Shown here in pieces: positions 10,471-18,929 of a stretch of DNA of 64,000 nucleotides; within the stretch, counting starts at the first letter, position 1; every line of letters begins with the position of its first letter. This DNA is from Croceicoccus pelagius. GTDB taxonomy: Bacteria > Pseudomonadota > Alphaproteobacteria > Sphingomonadales > Sphingomonadaceae. Both the position numbers and the translations under genes were made by a program. The DNA lies in assembly GCF_001661915.1 (NCBI RefSeq), contig NZ_LYWY01000039.1, positions 124,001 to 188,000 of the forward strand, in the 5' to 3' direction. Below the pieces are notes generated by a model. That model was not told the DNA's origin and ran no database searches. It was given only the letters and a program-made list of their open reading frames with translations.

Positions 10471-11586
10471 TCAGGAGGCGAGCGCGTAGCGGTCCAGCGT
10501 GCTGAGCGGCGGTTCGGGCCAGCGCGATAGGACCAGCAGGCGCTTGTGCCCCTGTCCGATCGAAAGCTCGTCCGTCACGCCCATACCGCCGTGGAACTGG
10601 ATCATCTCGTGCCCCAGTTCGAGCGAGGCATCGGAAATGAAGGCGCGGGCGCCGTCGACATTGCGGATAAAGCCGTCCTCACCGTCGCTCACGATCGCGA
10701 GTTCGACCAGTGCGCGTGACTGTTCCAGGATCGCGTATTGCTCCGCCATGCGGTGCTGCAGGACTTGGAACTTGCCGAGCGGTGCGCCGAACTGTTCGCG
10801 GGTGCGCAGATAGTCCAGCGTTTCGGCGAACATGCATTCCATGATGCCAAGCGCTTCTGCCGAGCGGGCAAGGTTTGCCAGTGCATCGGCGCGTTCGAAG
10901 CCGTCCGGGTTGCTCGCGAGGCGGGCCGAGGCCGGAACGGTGACTGCTGAAAGCGTGAGCGAGGCGGTCCACGTACCGTCGGAAAAACGCCACTGCGTGA
11001 TGGTCAGGCCATCGGCGTCGGCCGGGACGAGGAACCATGCCCAGCCGTCGTTGTCGGTCGCATCGCCGCTTTCGCGCGCGCTGACGAGGTAGGCATCTGC
11101 CTGAGCGCCGGCGATCGCGTAGATCTTCTCGCCGTCGAGGACGAAATCCTCGCCGTCCTGCTTCGCGGTCGTCTCGATCCAGAGGCTGCCGTCGCGCGAT
11201 CCGCTTTCGATGGAGGCAATGGCCATCCGCTTTTCACCCGAGAGCAGGGCAGGGAGCCATTCTTCCTGCACTGCTTCCTCCGCACCGGCGGCCAGATAGA
11301 GACCGGGAAGAACGCAGCTTTCGAGAACGGGTTCGACCACGATGCCGCGGCCCAGCGCCTCGAAGATGACCGCAGTCGCGGTCGCGTCGAGACCGAGGCC
11401 GCCCGCTTCTTCCGAAAAGGGCACGGACATGACGCCAAGTTCGGCCAGCAAGGACCAGTTCTCGGCGCTGAAGCCTGCGGTTTCGGTCAGATAGCCACGG
11501 CGGCGCTCGACGTCGTAACGGTCCGCGACGAACCTTTCGACGACCGCCTTGAGCATTTCTTCGTCTTCGTTGAGGTCGAAATTCAA
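10471..11586 (-). CDS. acyl-CoA dehydrogenase, short 371-residue type
   Basis: This FAD-dependent acyl-CoA dehydrogenase has an N-terminal helical domain, the middle beta domain and the C-terminal domain with RTREQFGAPLGKFQVLQHRMAE and HEMIQFHGGMGVTDE. The start is a TTG at 11586, preceded by AAGGAG at a good distance; no ATG fits as well. It lies head-to-head with a luxR-type gene and pairs functionally with a second dehydrogenase at 14215. Such unequal pairs form alpha2beta2 enzymes in steroid side-chain degradation (ChsE type). That role is inferred, not shown. Confidence 0.85.
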   Translation of the reverse strand: MNFDLNEDEEMLKAVVERFVADRYDVERRRGYLTETAGFSAENWSLLAELGVMSVPFSEEAGGLGLDATATAVIFEALGRGIVVEPVLESCVLPGLYLAAGAEEAVQEEWLPALLSGEKRMAIASIESGSRDGSLWIETTAKQDGEDFVLDGEKIYAIAGAQADAYLVSARESGDATDNDGWAWFLVPADADGLTITQWRFSDGTWTASLTLSAVTVPASARLASNPDGFERADALANLARSAEALGIMECMFAETLDYLRTREQFGAPLGKFQVLQHRMAEQYAILEQSRALVELAIVSDGEDGFIRNVDGARAFISDASLELGHEMIQFHGGMGVTDELSIGQGHKRLLVLSRWPEPPLSTLDRYALAS

Positions 11587-11668
11587 GGGTCACTCCTTCT
11601 CCGGTTCGATGCCTAGCAGGAATCAATCGAGGCGGAGGCTCTGCAAAGTGTTAGGGATTGCGTCATTG

Positions 11669-11704
11669 TCCTGACAGAATCAGGAGGTTATCGTCCTGTG
11701 GACG
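11669..11704. promoter_or_regulatory. two palindromes in the acyl-CoA dehydrogenase/luxR divergent region
   Basis: TCCTGA-CAGAA-TCAGGA (11669-11685) and CGTCC-TGT-GGACG (11692-11704) are perfect inverted repeats within the 128 bases between two divergent genes. Both lie just upstream of the luxR-type start. They are candidate binding sites for the adjacent regulator. Confidence 0.4.
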
Positions 11705-11714
11705 AGAGGAAGCC

Positions 11715-12485
11715 ATGGCCCAATTCACGATCGACAAGCTGGACGAAGTCCGAATTCGCAAACCCGAAGATATTGTTCGCGCCGCAAAGGCGCTGGCCGA
11801 TATCGCTGCGGCAGAAGGGATGAAGGCCGCCCCCGCGCACGACATCGCGGACAAGCGCACCCCCGTCGATATGGAGGGCAACGTCCTTGCGTCCACAGTG
11901 TTTGGCTGGCCCGACACCGACGACGTGTGGTGGCGCAATCCGCGTATTGCACTCGAATCGCCGATCACGTCGGCCTGCCGGTTCGAGAACGAACCGTTCT
12001 GGGTGAACGCGGAAGGATTCCATCTGCCTTCGCCGAACAAGTATCTCGAATCGATCGATCTTTCGAACTTCGAGGCGCGCGCCCGAACCCGCGCGGCCAT
12101 CGTCGTGCCGGTTCACATGGCGTTCGGCCAGATCGGCGCCGTCAGTTTCGATTTCGACGATCCGGAAAAGGTCGATCTCACCGAAGATTTTGCCCGCAAC
12201 GGCGACAAGTTCGGGATCTACGCGCGCGCGTTCATCGAAAGCTACACGCGCGTCATGGGTGCGATCCAGGCGCTGCCGCCGGGTTCGCGCCTTTCGAAGC
12301 GCGAGGTGGAGTGCCTGCGCTGGGCCGCCATCGGCAAGACCGACATGGAAATCTCGATGATAATGTCGCGCAGCCGCGCGACCGTGCGTTTTCACATCCA
12401 CAACGCCTCGACAAAGTTGAACGCGGTGAACCGCAGCCAGACCGTCTTCAAGGCGGCCCAGCTCGGCTATATCTCGCTCAACTGA
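11715..12485 (+). CDS. LuxR family transcriptional regulator (solo)
   Basis: The 256-residue product has an N-terminal domain resembling autoinducer-binding domains (about 20-165, with VWWRNPRIALESPITSACR and PFWVNAEGF). A C-terminal GerE-type helix-turn-helix (about 194-254) contains LSKREVECLRWAAIGKTDMEISMIMSRS. The ATG at 11715 is preceded by GAGGAA and gives a better N-terminus than the frame opening at 11658. No luxI synthase is visible in the window, so it looks like a LuxR solo that may sense a pathway metabolite. It is divergent from an acyl-CoA dehydrogenase operon and precedes the side-chain degradation operon, which it probably controls. Confidence 0.85.
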   Translation: MAQFTIDKLDEVRIRKPEDIVRAAKALADIAAAEGMKAAPAHDIADKRTPVDMEGNVLASTVFGWPDTDDVWWRNPRIALESPITSACRFENEPFWVNAEGFHLPSPNKYLESIDLSNFEARARTRAAIVVPVHMAFGQIGAVSFDFDDPEKVDLTEDFARNGDKFGIYARAFIESYTRVMGAIQALPPGSRLSKREVECLRWAAIGKTDMEISMIMSRSRATVRFHIHNASTKLNAVNRSQTVFKAAQLGYISLN

Positions 12486-12675
12486 TCGCGGATTTCGTCG
12501 AAAATTCAGCCATCCGTTGCTTTTGCGGCGTGTCGGCGCGCGCCTTTCGGAATCGCGACCTGCGACATGTGCCTAGCGTTTTTAGGAGCCTGCGCAGGTC
12601 CGCCGATTGCGCTTTAAGCGGTATGACACAAAGCGACTCAAATCGGCACTGACGTCGATGCCGGAGGGGAGACAG

Positions 12676-13068
12676 ATGAAAGCGATCGCCGAAGGCCTAT
12701 TCACGAGCGAGCCCGAACCGCGCCTTGTCGGCGGGAAGGATCGCGAGAGCGGCCGTATCGTATTTCCCTGCCCCGTGAACGACCGTTTCGAACCCGTTCC
12801 CCTGTCGCGCAGTGGTACCTTGTGGAGCTACACCATCCAGCGTTTCCGACCGAAAAGCCCGCCTTATGCCGGGCCCGAAGCGTTCACCCCGTTCCCTGTC
12901 GCCTATGTCGAGCTGCCCGGCGAAACCATCGTCGAGGCCCGGCTGGTCGACGTCGACTTCGACGATATCGAGATTGGCATGCCGCTTGAATTCACGACGA
13001 CCCCACTCGACCCCGATGCGGCCGAACCGGTCCTGATCCCGGCGTTCCGTCCGGCGGAGGCTGCGTAA
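12676..13068 (+). CDS. DUF35 OB-fold protein, thiolase partner
   Basis: The 130-residue protein has the OB-fold half of the DUF35 family (GTLWSYTIQRFRPKSPP, then FPVAYVELPGETIVEARLVD). The N-terminal half, which normally carries a four-cysteine zinc ribbon, contains only one cysteine (C32), so the metal site is degenerate. A strong GGAGGGGA precedes the ATG at 12676. The stop overlaps the next gene as TAATG. Pairs of DUF35 and thiolase-like proteins form acyl-CoA thiolases, or retro-aldolases such as Ltp2 with the DUF35 domain of ChsH2. The gene order supports such a complex. Confidence 0.82.
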   Translation: MKAIAEGLFTSEPEPRLVGGKDRESGRIVFPCPVNDRFEPVPLSRSGTLWSYTIQRFRPKSPPYAGPEAFTPFPVAYVELPGETIVEARLVDVDFDDIEIGMPLEFTTTPLDPDAAEPVLIPAFRPAEAA

Positions 13069-14213
13069 TGGGCGACGTTTTCGTACTGGGTGTAGGCATC
13101 CATCCCTTCGGTCGGACCGAAGGCATGTCTGGCGTCGACCAGGGAGTCTTCGCGGTGCGCCAGGCGCTCGGCGATGCAGGGCTGGAATGGAAGGACGTCC
13201 AGTTCGCATACGGCGCGTCGGATGCGGCGGGCAATCCCGACACGATGGTCGACCAGCTCGGCCTGACCGGCGTCCAGTTCATAAACGTGCGCAACGGCTG
13301 CGCGGCTGGTGGCTCGGCGCTGTTCTCGGCGCAGATGGCGATCAAGTCGGGCGAATGCGACATCGGCCTTGCGGTTGGTTTCGACAAGCACCCGCGCGGG
13401 GCGTTCGATGCCAAGCCGTCCGAATACAACCTGCCCGAATGGTACGGCGATGCCGGCTACATGGTCACGACGCAGTTCTTCGCGAACAAGATCATGCGCT
13501 ATATGCACCTTAACGGGATCAGCCGCGAAACGCTTGGCCGCGTGGCCGAAAAGGCGTTTCGTAACGGAGAGAAGGCGCCACACGCATGGCGCCGCCAGCC
13601 GGTGCCGCTGGAAGACATTCTAGAGGCTCCGATGGTTTCGGACCCCTATTCGAAATACATGTTCTGTTCGCCCGCCGAAGGGGGCGTCGCGCTCATCCTC
13701 GGTAGCGAGAAGAAGGCTCGCGAACTCGGCGTGCCGCTGGTCCGCCTGAAGGCCGCGACGATGCGCACCCGTCCGCCGGGCAGCTTCGAGGTCTTCGCAC
13801 CTTCCGTCGATATCGAGCGTGGCGGCAGCGCGACCAATATCGCCAGCCGCGATGCCTTCAACATCGCGGGCATCGGCCCGGAGGATATCGATGTTGCCCA
13901 GCTTCAGGACACCGAGGCAGGCGCCGAGCTGATGCATATGGCCGAGAACGGGTTCTGCGCCGATGGCGAGCAGGAAAGGTGGCTGGCCGAAGGCCTGACC
14001 GAGATCGGCGGCAAGCTTCCGGTCAATACCGATGGCGGCTGCCTTGCCTGCGGCGAGCCGATTGGTGCTTCCGGTCTGCGCCAGGTTTACGAAAATGTCG
14101 TTCAATTGCGCGGACAGGGCGGCGCGCGGCAGGTGCCGGGCGATCCCAAGACCGCCTATAGTCATGTCTATGGTGCACCCGGCGTGTCCGCGGTGACCAT
14201 CCTGGAGCGTTGA
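13068..14213 (+). CDS. thiolase-like lipid-transfer protein (probable retro-aldolase)
   Basis: The 381-residue product belongs to the SCP-x/Ltp2-like thiolase branch. It keeps an active-site-like cysteine in NGCAAGGSALF (about residue 83). In the C-terminal motif the usual GHP of thiolases reads GEP (GGCLACGEPIGASGLRQVYE), so ordinary thiolysis is doubtful. Ltp2-type proteins with a DUF35 partner cleave beta-hydroxyacyl-CoAs of steroid side chains by retro-aldol reaction. The gene is translationally coupled to the DUF35 gene and one base from an acyl-CoA dehydrogenase. I favour an aldolase, with a thiolase of unusual mechanism as the alternative. Confidence 0.83.
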   Translation: MGDVFVLGVGIHPFGRTEGMSGVDQGVFAVRQALGDAGLEWKDVQFAYGASDAAGNPDTMVDQLGLTGVQFINVRNGCAAGGSALFSAQMAIKSGECDIGLAVGFDKHPRGAFDAKPSEYNLPEWYGDAGYMVTTQFFANKIMRYMHLNGISRETLGRVAEKAFRNGEKAPHAWRRQPVPLEDILEAPMVSDPYSKYMFCSPAEGGVALILGSEKKARELGVPLVRLKAATMRTRPPGSFEVFAPSVDIERGGSATNIASRDAFNIAGIGPEDIDVAQLQDTEAGAELMHMAENGFCADGEQERWLAEGLTEIGGKLPVNTDGGCLACGEPIGASGLRQVYENVVQLRGQGGARQVPGDPKTAYSHVYGAPGVSAVTILER

Positions 14214-14214
14214 G

Positions 14215-15423
14215 ATGGATATCGAGCTGACCCCGGAAGAGGAAAGCTTCCGCCAGGAAGTCCGCGACTTTCTGAAAAACAACCTGACGGACCGTATCCG
14301 CGAGGGTGCGGCCAGTTCGCCGACCGTGTTCGTCGAACCCGATATCGGGCAGGACTGGAACGCGGTGCTGAACGAACAGGGCTGGTTGGGTTATCAGTGG
14401 CCCAAGGAAGATGGCGGCACGGGCTGGACCCCGGTGCAGCGCTATATCTTCGAGAAGGAATGCGCGCTGGCAGGGGCCCCGAACCTGACCGTGCTGGGCC
14501 TGAAGCTTGTCGCGCCGGTTATCTTCAACTTCGGCACGCAGGAACAGAAGGAAAAGTACCTGCCCCGCATCCTCGCAGGCGAGGATTACTGGTGCCAGGG
14601 ATTCTCCGAACCCAATGCCGGTTCGGACCTTGCCTCGCTGCAGACCCGTGCAGTGAAGCAGGGCGACAAGTACGTTATCAACGGTTCCAAGATCTGGACT
14701 ACCCACGCGCACTGGGCGAACAAGATGTTCGTGCTCGCGCGGACCGATGCGACCGTGAAGAAACAGGCGGGCATCAGCTTCTTCCTCGTCGACATGAACC
14801 AGCCGGGTATCTCGGTGCGCCCGATCCTGACGATGGCGGGCGATCACGAAGTGAACCAGGTCTTCATGGAGGACGTCGAAGTCCCCGCCGGCGACCTTGT
14901 CGGTGAAGAAGGGCAGGGCTGGACGATCGCCAAGTTCCTGCTCGAAAACGAGCGCGGCGGTTCCTGCCATGCGCCCAAGCTGTTGTTCGACCTGGACCAG
15001 ATCGAGGAAATGTCGAAGGATGTGCCCGACGGCCGCGGCGGCAAGCTGGCCGACGATCTCGACTGGCGCCGCCGCATGGCGAAGCTGCGCCTTGGCATCC
15101 AGTCGCTCGAGGTGATCGAACTGAAGATCCTCTCGCGCATTGCCAAGGGGCAGAAGCCGGGTCCGCAGACTTCGCTGACCAAGCTGCTGGCATCAAACCT
15201 GCGCCAAGATGTCGATTTGCTGGCGGTCGACCTGTTCGGTCCGGCCGGTCTCCAATTGCCGACCGCGCGACCGCTCTATGGCGAGAACGCGCCGGCTCCG
15301 TTCCGCTGTGAAAAGGCGCAAGTCGCCGCAGCGCGCTATCTCAACAGTCGTGCATGGACGATCTTCGGTGGTACCGATGAAGTCCAGCGCACGATCATCG
15401 CCAAGACGGTGCTTGGCCTCTAA
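14215..15423 (+). CDS. acyl-CoA dehydrogenase
   Basis: The 402-residue flavoprotein has the complete three-domain family pattern, including GFSEPNAGSDLASLQTRA, a substrate-binding WTT segment (KIWTTHAHWANKMFVLAR) and the C-terminal IFGGTDEVQRTIIAKTVLGL. The position of the catalytic Glu of medium-chain enzymes (IYEGT) is Gly here (IFGGT), as in the alpha2beta2 dehydrogenases that use a base elsewhere. It follows the thiolase-like gene by one base. A heteromer with the shorter dehydrogenase at 10471-11586 is plausible. Confidence 0.9.
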   Translation: MDIELTPEEESFRQEVRDFLKNNLTDRIREGAASSPTVFVEPDIGQDWNAVLNEQGWLGYQWPKEDGGTGWTPVQRYIFEKECALAGAPNLTVLGLKLVAPVIFNFGTQEQKEKYLPRILAGEDYWCQGFSEPNAGSDLASLQTRAVKQGDKYVINGSKIWTTHAHWANKMFVLARTDATVKKQAGISFFLVDMNQPGISVRPILTMAGDHEVNQVFMEDVEVPAGDLVGEEGQGWTIAKFLLENERGGSCHAPKLLFDLDQIEEMSKDVPDGRGGKLADDLDWRRRMAKLRLGIQSLEVIELKILSRIAKGQKPGPQTSLTKLLASNLRQDVDLLAVDLFGPAGLQLPTARPLYGENAPAPFRCEKAQVAAARYLNSRAWTIFGGTDEVQRTIIAKTVLGL

Positions 15424-15449
15424 CAAAAATTCATACTCGGGAGAGATAA

Positions 15450-16436
15450 ATGCAACTCAGCCGTGAAGACCTGCTGGAGGCCTATCGCAGGATGAAGATC
15501 ATCCGCGATTTCGAGGATTTCCTCCACGACGAGATCGCCAAGGGCGAAATCGCCGGCTTTACCCACCTCTATGCGGGGCAGGAAGCCGTCGCCGTCGGGG
15601 TGTGTGAACACCTGACCGACGATGACAAGATCGTCTCGACCCACCGCGGACACGGCCACTGCCTTGCCAAGGGTTGCGATGTCGAAGGCATGATGAAGGA
15701 AATCTGGGGCAGCCGCGAAGGCCTGTGCAAGGGCAAGGGCGGTTCGATGCACATCGCCGACATCGACAAGGGCATGCTGGGCGCAAACGGCATCGTCGGT
15801 GCCGGCGCGCCGATCGCGGTCGGCGCAGCCATTGCCGCCAAGATCGACGGCAAGGACGAGAACGGCAACCTCAAGGTTTCCATCGCGTTTTCGGGCGACG
15901 GCGCCTGCAATCAGGGCACGACGTTCGAGGCTATGAACATGGCTGTCGTGACCAAGGCACCTGCAATTTTCGTGTTCGAGAACAACCACTATTCCGAGCA
16001 CACCGGCTTCGAATATGCGGTCGGCACCGACAAGGACATCGCCAGCCGCGCCGAGGCGTTCGGCATGAAGGTCTGGCGCGCCGACGGCACCGATTTCAGC
16101 GCGGTTCACGACACCATGCGCGAAGTGCTTGAATATGTCCGTGCGGGTAACGGCCCGGCTGCGGTCGAGTTCGATACCGAGCGTTTCTACGGCCACTTCG
16201 AAGGCGATCCGCAGCGTTACCGCGCCAAGGGAGAACTGGACCGCATCCGTGCCGAGCGCGACTGTATCAAGAAGTTCCGCGAGACCGTGACCGAGGCGAA
16301 GCTGCTCGAAGGCGAAGAACTCGACAAGATCGACGCCGAAGTCGCCAGCCGGATCGAGAAGGCCGTGGAATCGGCCCGCAAGGCAGAACGACCCACTGCC
16401 GAAGACGTCCTTGTCGACGTCTACATCGATTATTGA
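15450..16436 (+). CDS. 2-oxoacid/acetoin dehydrogenase E1, alpha subunit
   Basis: This 328-residue thiamine-diphosphate protein resembles AcoA and PdhA. The TPP motif GDGACNQG is at residues 149-156, with ENNHYSEHT further on closing the NN part. It is followed by E1 beta and E2 genes, so it forms the decarboxylating component of a 2-oxoacid dehydrogenase complex that makes an acyl-CoA. Location after an acyl-CoA dehydrogenase and the aldolase pair suggests use of a 2-oxo acid, or acetoin-like diketone, released from the catabolic substrate. GGGAGAG precedes the ATG. The substrate cannot be told from sequence alone. Confidence 0.92.
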   Translation: MQLSREDLLEAYRRMKIIRDFEDFLHDEIAKGEIAGFTHLYAGQEAVAVGVCEHLTDDDKIVSTHRGHGHCLAKGCDVEGMMKEIWGSREGLCKGKGGSMHIADIDKGMLGANGIVGAGAPIAVGAAIAAKIDGKDENGNLKVSIAFSGDGACNQGTTFEAMNMAVVTKAPAIFVFENNHYSEHTGFEYAVGTDKDIASRAEAFGMKVWRADGTDFSAVHDTMREVLEYVRAGNGPAAVEFDTERFYGHFEGDPQRYRAKGELDRIRAERDCIKKFRETVTEAKLLEGEELDKIDAEVASRIEKAVESARKAERPTAEDVLVDVYIDY

Positions 16437-16452
16437 GCGGGAGAGCGAAACA

Positions 16453-17466
16453 ATGGCACGTAAAATGTATCGCGACGCCGTTCGTGACACCATCTTTGAA
16501 GAAATGAAACGCGACCCCAACGTCGTCGTCCTTGGCGAAGACGTCGTCGGCGGCATGGGAACTGCAGGCGGCCCGGAAGCCATCGGCGGCATCTGGTCGA
16601 CCAGTGGCGGCTTCTACGAGGCATTCGGCCCCGATCGCGTGATCGACACCCCGATTTCGGAAAGCGCCATCGTCGGCGCGGCTGGCGGCCTTGCGCTGTC
16701 GGGCAAGCGCCCGATCGCTGAACTGATGTTCGCCGACTTCATCGGCGTCAGTCTTGACCAGATCTGGAACCAGATCGCCAAGTTCCGCTATATGTTCGGC
16801 GGCAAGACCAAGTGTCCGGCGATCATCCGCTGTATCTATGGCGCAGGTTACAACGCCGCGGCGCAGCACAGCCAGAGCCCGCACGCGATCCTGACCGGCA
16901 TGCCCGGACTGAAGGTCGTCATGCCCTCCACGCCGGCGGACGTGGCAGGCCTAATGCGCCAGGCGATCCGCGAAGATGACCCGGTCATCTTCATGGAGCA
17001 CAAGGCGCTTTACGGCATGAAGGGCGAAGTGCACGACGATCCGGATTACACCATCCCCTTCGGCCACGCGCGCCTGACGCGTGCCGGACAGGATGTGACG
17101 ATCCTTGCCACTGGCATGATGGTCGGCATGGCCGAGGGTGCTGCCGACAAGCTGGCGGCAGACGGGATAGGCGCGGACGTCATCGATCTTCGCACGACCA
17201 GCCCGCTGGATGAGGAAGCGATCCTTGATTCGGTGGAAGTCACCGGTCGTCTCGTCATCGTCGACGAAGCACCGCCGCGCTGCAGCCTTGCGACCGACCT
17301 TGCCGCGATCGTTGCGAACAAGGCCTTTGCAAGCCTCAAGGCGCCGATCGAAATGGTCACTGCGCCGCACACCCCGATCCCGTTCGCGCGGGAACTGGAA
17401 AGCGCATACCTACCGAACCCCGACAAGATCGAGGCCGCCGTCCGCAAGGCGCTGGCCTACAATTGA
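16453..17466 (+). CDS. 2-oxoacid/acetoin dehydrogenase E1, beta subunit
   Basis: The 337-residue product is the transketolase-C bearing half of a heterotetrameric E1. It shows the family blocks RDAVRDTIFEEMKRDP, VVLGEDV, PISESAIVGAAGGLALSGKRPI and IDLRTTSPLD. The ATG at 16453 follows GGGAGAG and matches family N-termini; an earlier frame opening at 16411 overlaps the E1 alpha coding end. It supplies part of the TPP site together with E1 alpha and is co-transcribed with it (16-base gap). Confidence 0.93.
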   Translation: MARKMYRDAVRDTIFEEMKRDPNVVVLGEDVVGGMGTAGGPEAIGGIWSTSGGFYEAFGPDRVIDTPISESAIVGAAGGLALSGKRPIAELMFADFIGVSLDQIWNQIAKFRYMFGGKTKCPAIIRCIYGAGYNAAAQHSQSPHAILTGMPGLKVVMPSTPADVAGLMRQAIREDDPVIFMEHKALYGMKGEVHDDPDYTIPFGHARLTRAGQDVTILATGMMVGMAEGAADKLAADGIGADVIDLRTTSPLDEEAILDSVEVTGRLVIVDEAPPRCSLATDLAAIVANKAFASLKAPIEMVTAPHTPIPFARELESAYLPNPDKIEAAVRKALAYN

Positions 17467-17479
17467 GGAGGCACGGATA

Positions 17480-18919
17480 ATGTCTAAGATACGTGCTTTC
17501 ACGATGCCGAAATGGGGTATCGAGATGACGGAAGGGACCGTCGCCGAATGGAAGTTCGGCGAGGGCGAAGCCTTCTCCAAGGGCGACCTGATCTGCCTGA
17601 TCGAAACGGACAAGATCACGAACGAGGTCGAGGCCGAATACGACGCGACCGTTCGCAAGATCGTCGTTCCCAGCAGCGATCAGCCCGAACCGGTCGGCGC
17701 GCTTCTGGCCGTGTTCGACGACGGCTCTGCAAGTGACGAAGACATCGCCAAGTTCGTCGAGGATTTCGTCCCCGCACAGGGCGGCGTTGCCGAGGGCAAG
17801 CAGAAGAAAAAGGAAGGCGAACCCAAGGAAGCCGCGATCGAGGGGCATGAAGACAAGCCCAAGGCGATCACGATCGACACCAACCGCCCGATCAGCCCCG
17901 AGGCGCTGAAGCTTGCCGAGGCCGAAGGCGTCGACATCTCTGACATCGAGGGTTCGGGCCGCGGCGGTCGCATCACATTCCAGGACGTGCAGCAGGCTCT
18001 GCGCGGACCTTCGACCGCATCACCCAAGGGCACGGCGGTTTTGCCGGACGAAACCGACGTCTTCGCATCGCCGCTGGCGCGCCGCATCGCGGCGATCCAC
18101 GGGATTGAGCTCGGCTCGATCAAGGGCACGGGTGCGCGTGGGCGTATCTCGAAGAAGGACGTCCTCGCCAAGGTTCCGGAAGACACCGGTTCGTCGGCAC
18201 CTACGGCTTTCGGTGCTCCGTTCGAGGCCGTGCCGAACGAGGCGAAGGTCATTCCCTTCGACAAGATCCGGAAAGTCGTCGCAAAGCGGCTTACCGCTGC
18301 CAAACAGAACATCCCGCATTTCTACCTGCGCGTAAGCGTCAAGGCGGACAAGATGCTGGAATTGCGCAAGACGGCGAACGTCGTGCTGGGCACCAAGGCG
18401 TCGGTCAACGACTACGTCGTCATGGCTGCCGCCAAGGCGCTTGCCGCACATCCCGACGTGAATGTGCAACTGCACGGCGAGGAGATCCACTCTTTCCCGC
18501 ACGCCGACATCGCGGTTGCCGTGGCCAGTCCCAAGGGTCTCGTCACGCCGATCGTGCGCCAGGCGAACCGCATGCGGATCGATCAGATTGCGGCAAAAAC
18601 CAAGGAATTGGTCGGCAAGGCTGGAGAGGGCAAGCTGGGCTTTGAGGAAATGGACGGCGGTACGTTCACCGTTTCCAACCTTGGCATGTTCGGGATCGAA
18701 AACTTCGATGCCATTGTGAATCCACCGCAGGGCGCGATCCTTGCCGTTGGCGGCGCGGAACGTCGGGCGGTGGAAACCGATGACGGCGGTATCGAATTCG
18801 CGACGATGATCTCGTTCACCCTCTCGGTCGACCACCGTGCCATCGATGGTGCGGCAGGTGCGCAGTTCCTCAAGACGTTCAAGGGGCTTCTCGAAAACCC
18901 CGAAGAACTCTTCGCGTAA
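17480..18919 (+). CDS. dihydrolipoamide acyltransferase (E2) with two subunit-binding domains
   Basis: This is the core of the 2-oxoacid dehydrogenase complex, 479 residues. An N-terminal lipoyl domain has lipoylation Lys45 in ETDKI. Two peripheral subunit-binding domains follow (about 136-174 and 195-231), each with its own GSGRGGRIT or GTGARGRIS type core. The C-terminal catalytic domain has DHRAIDG near residues 451-457. Most bacterial E2 proteins have one such binding domain, so the double arrangement is unusual. GAGGAGG precedes the ATG at 17480. No E3 gene is nearby. Confidence 0.93.
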   Translation: MSKIRAFTMPKWGIEMTEGTVAEWKFGEGEAFSKGDLICLIETDKITNEVEAEYDATVRKIVVPSSDQPEPVGALLAVFDDGSASDEDIAKFVEDFVPAQGGVAEGKQKKKEGEPKEAAIEGHEDKPKAITIDTNRPISPEALKLAEAEGVDISDIEGSGRGGRITFQDVQQALRGPSTASPKGTAVLPDETDVFASPLARRIAAIHGIELGSIKGTGARGRISKKDVLAKVPEDTGSSAPTAFGAPFEAVPNEAKVIPFDKIRKVVAKRLTAAKQNIPHFYLRVSVKADKMLELRKTANVVLGTKASVNDYVVMAAAKALAAHPDVNVQLHGEEIHSFPHADIAVAVASPKGLVTPIVRQANRMRIDQIAAKTKELVGKAGEGKLGFEEMDGGTFTVSNLGMFGIENFDAIVNPPQGAILAVGGAERRAVETDDGGIEFATMISFTLSVDHRAIDGAAGAQFLKTFKGLLENPEELFA

Positions 18920-18929
18920 GGAGGTTGTG

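Noticed and set aside
15450-18919. Housekeeping pyruvate dehydrogenase
   Set aside because: It lacks E3 and lies inside a catabolic operon after an aldolase-like pair. The E2 domain layout also differs from common PDH E2 proteins.
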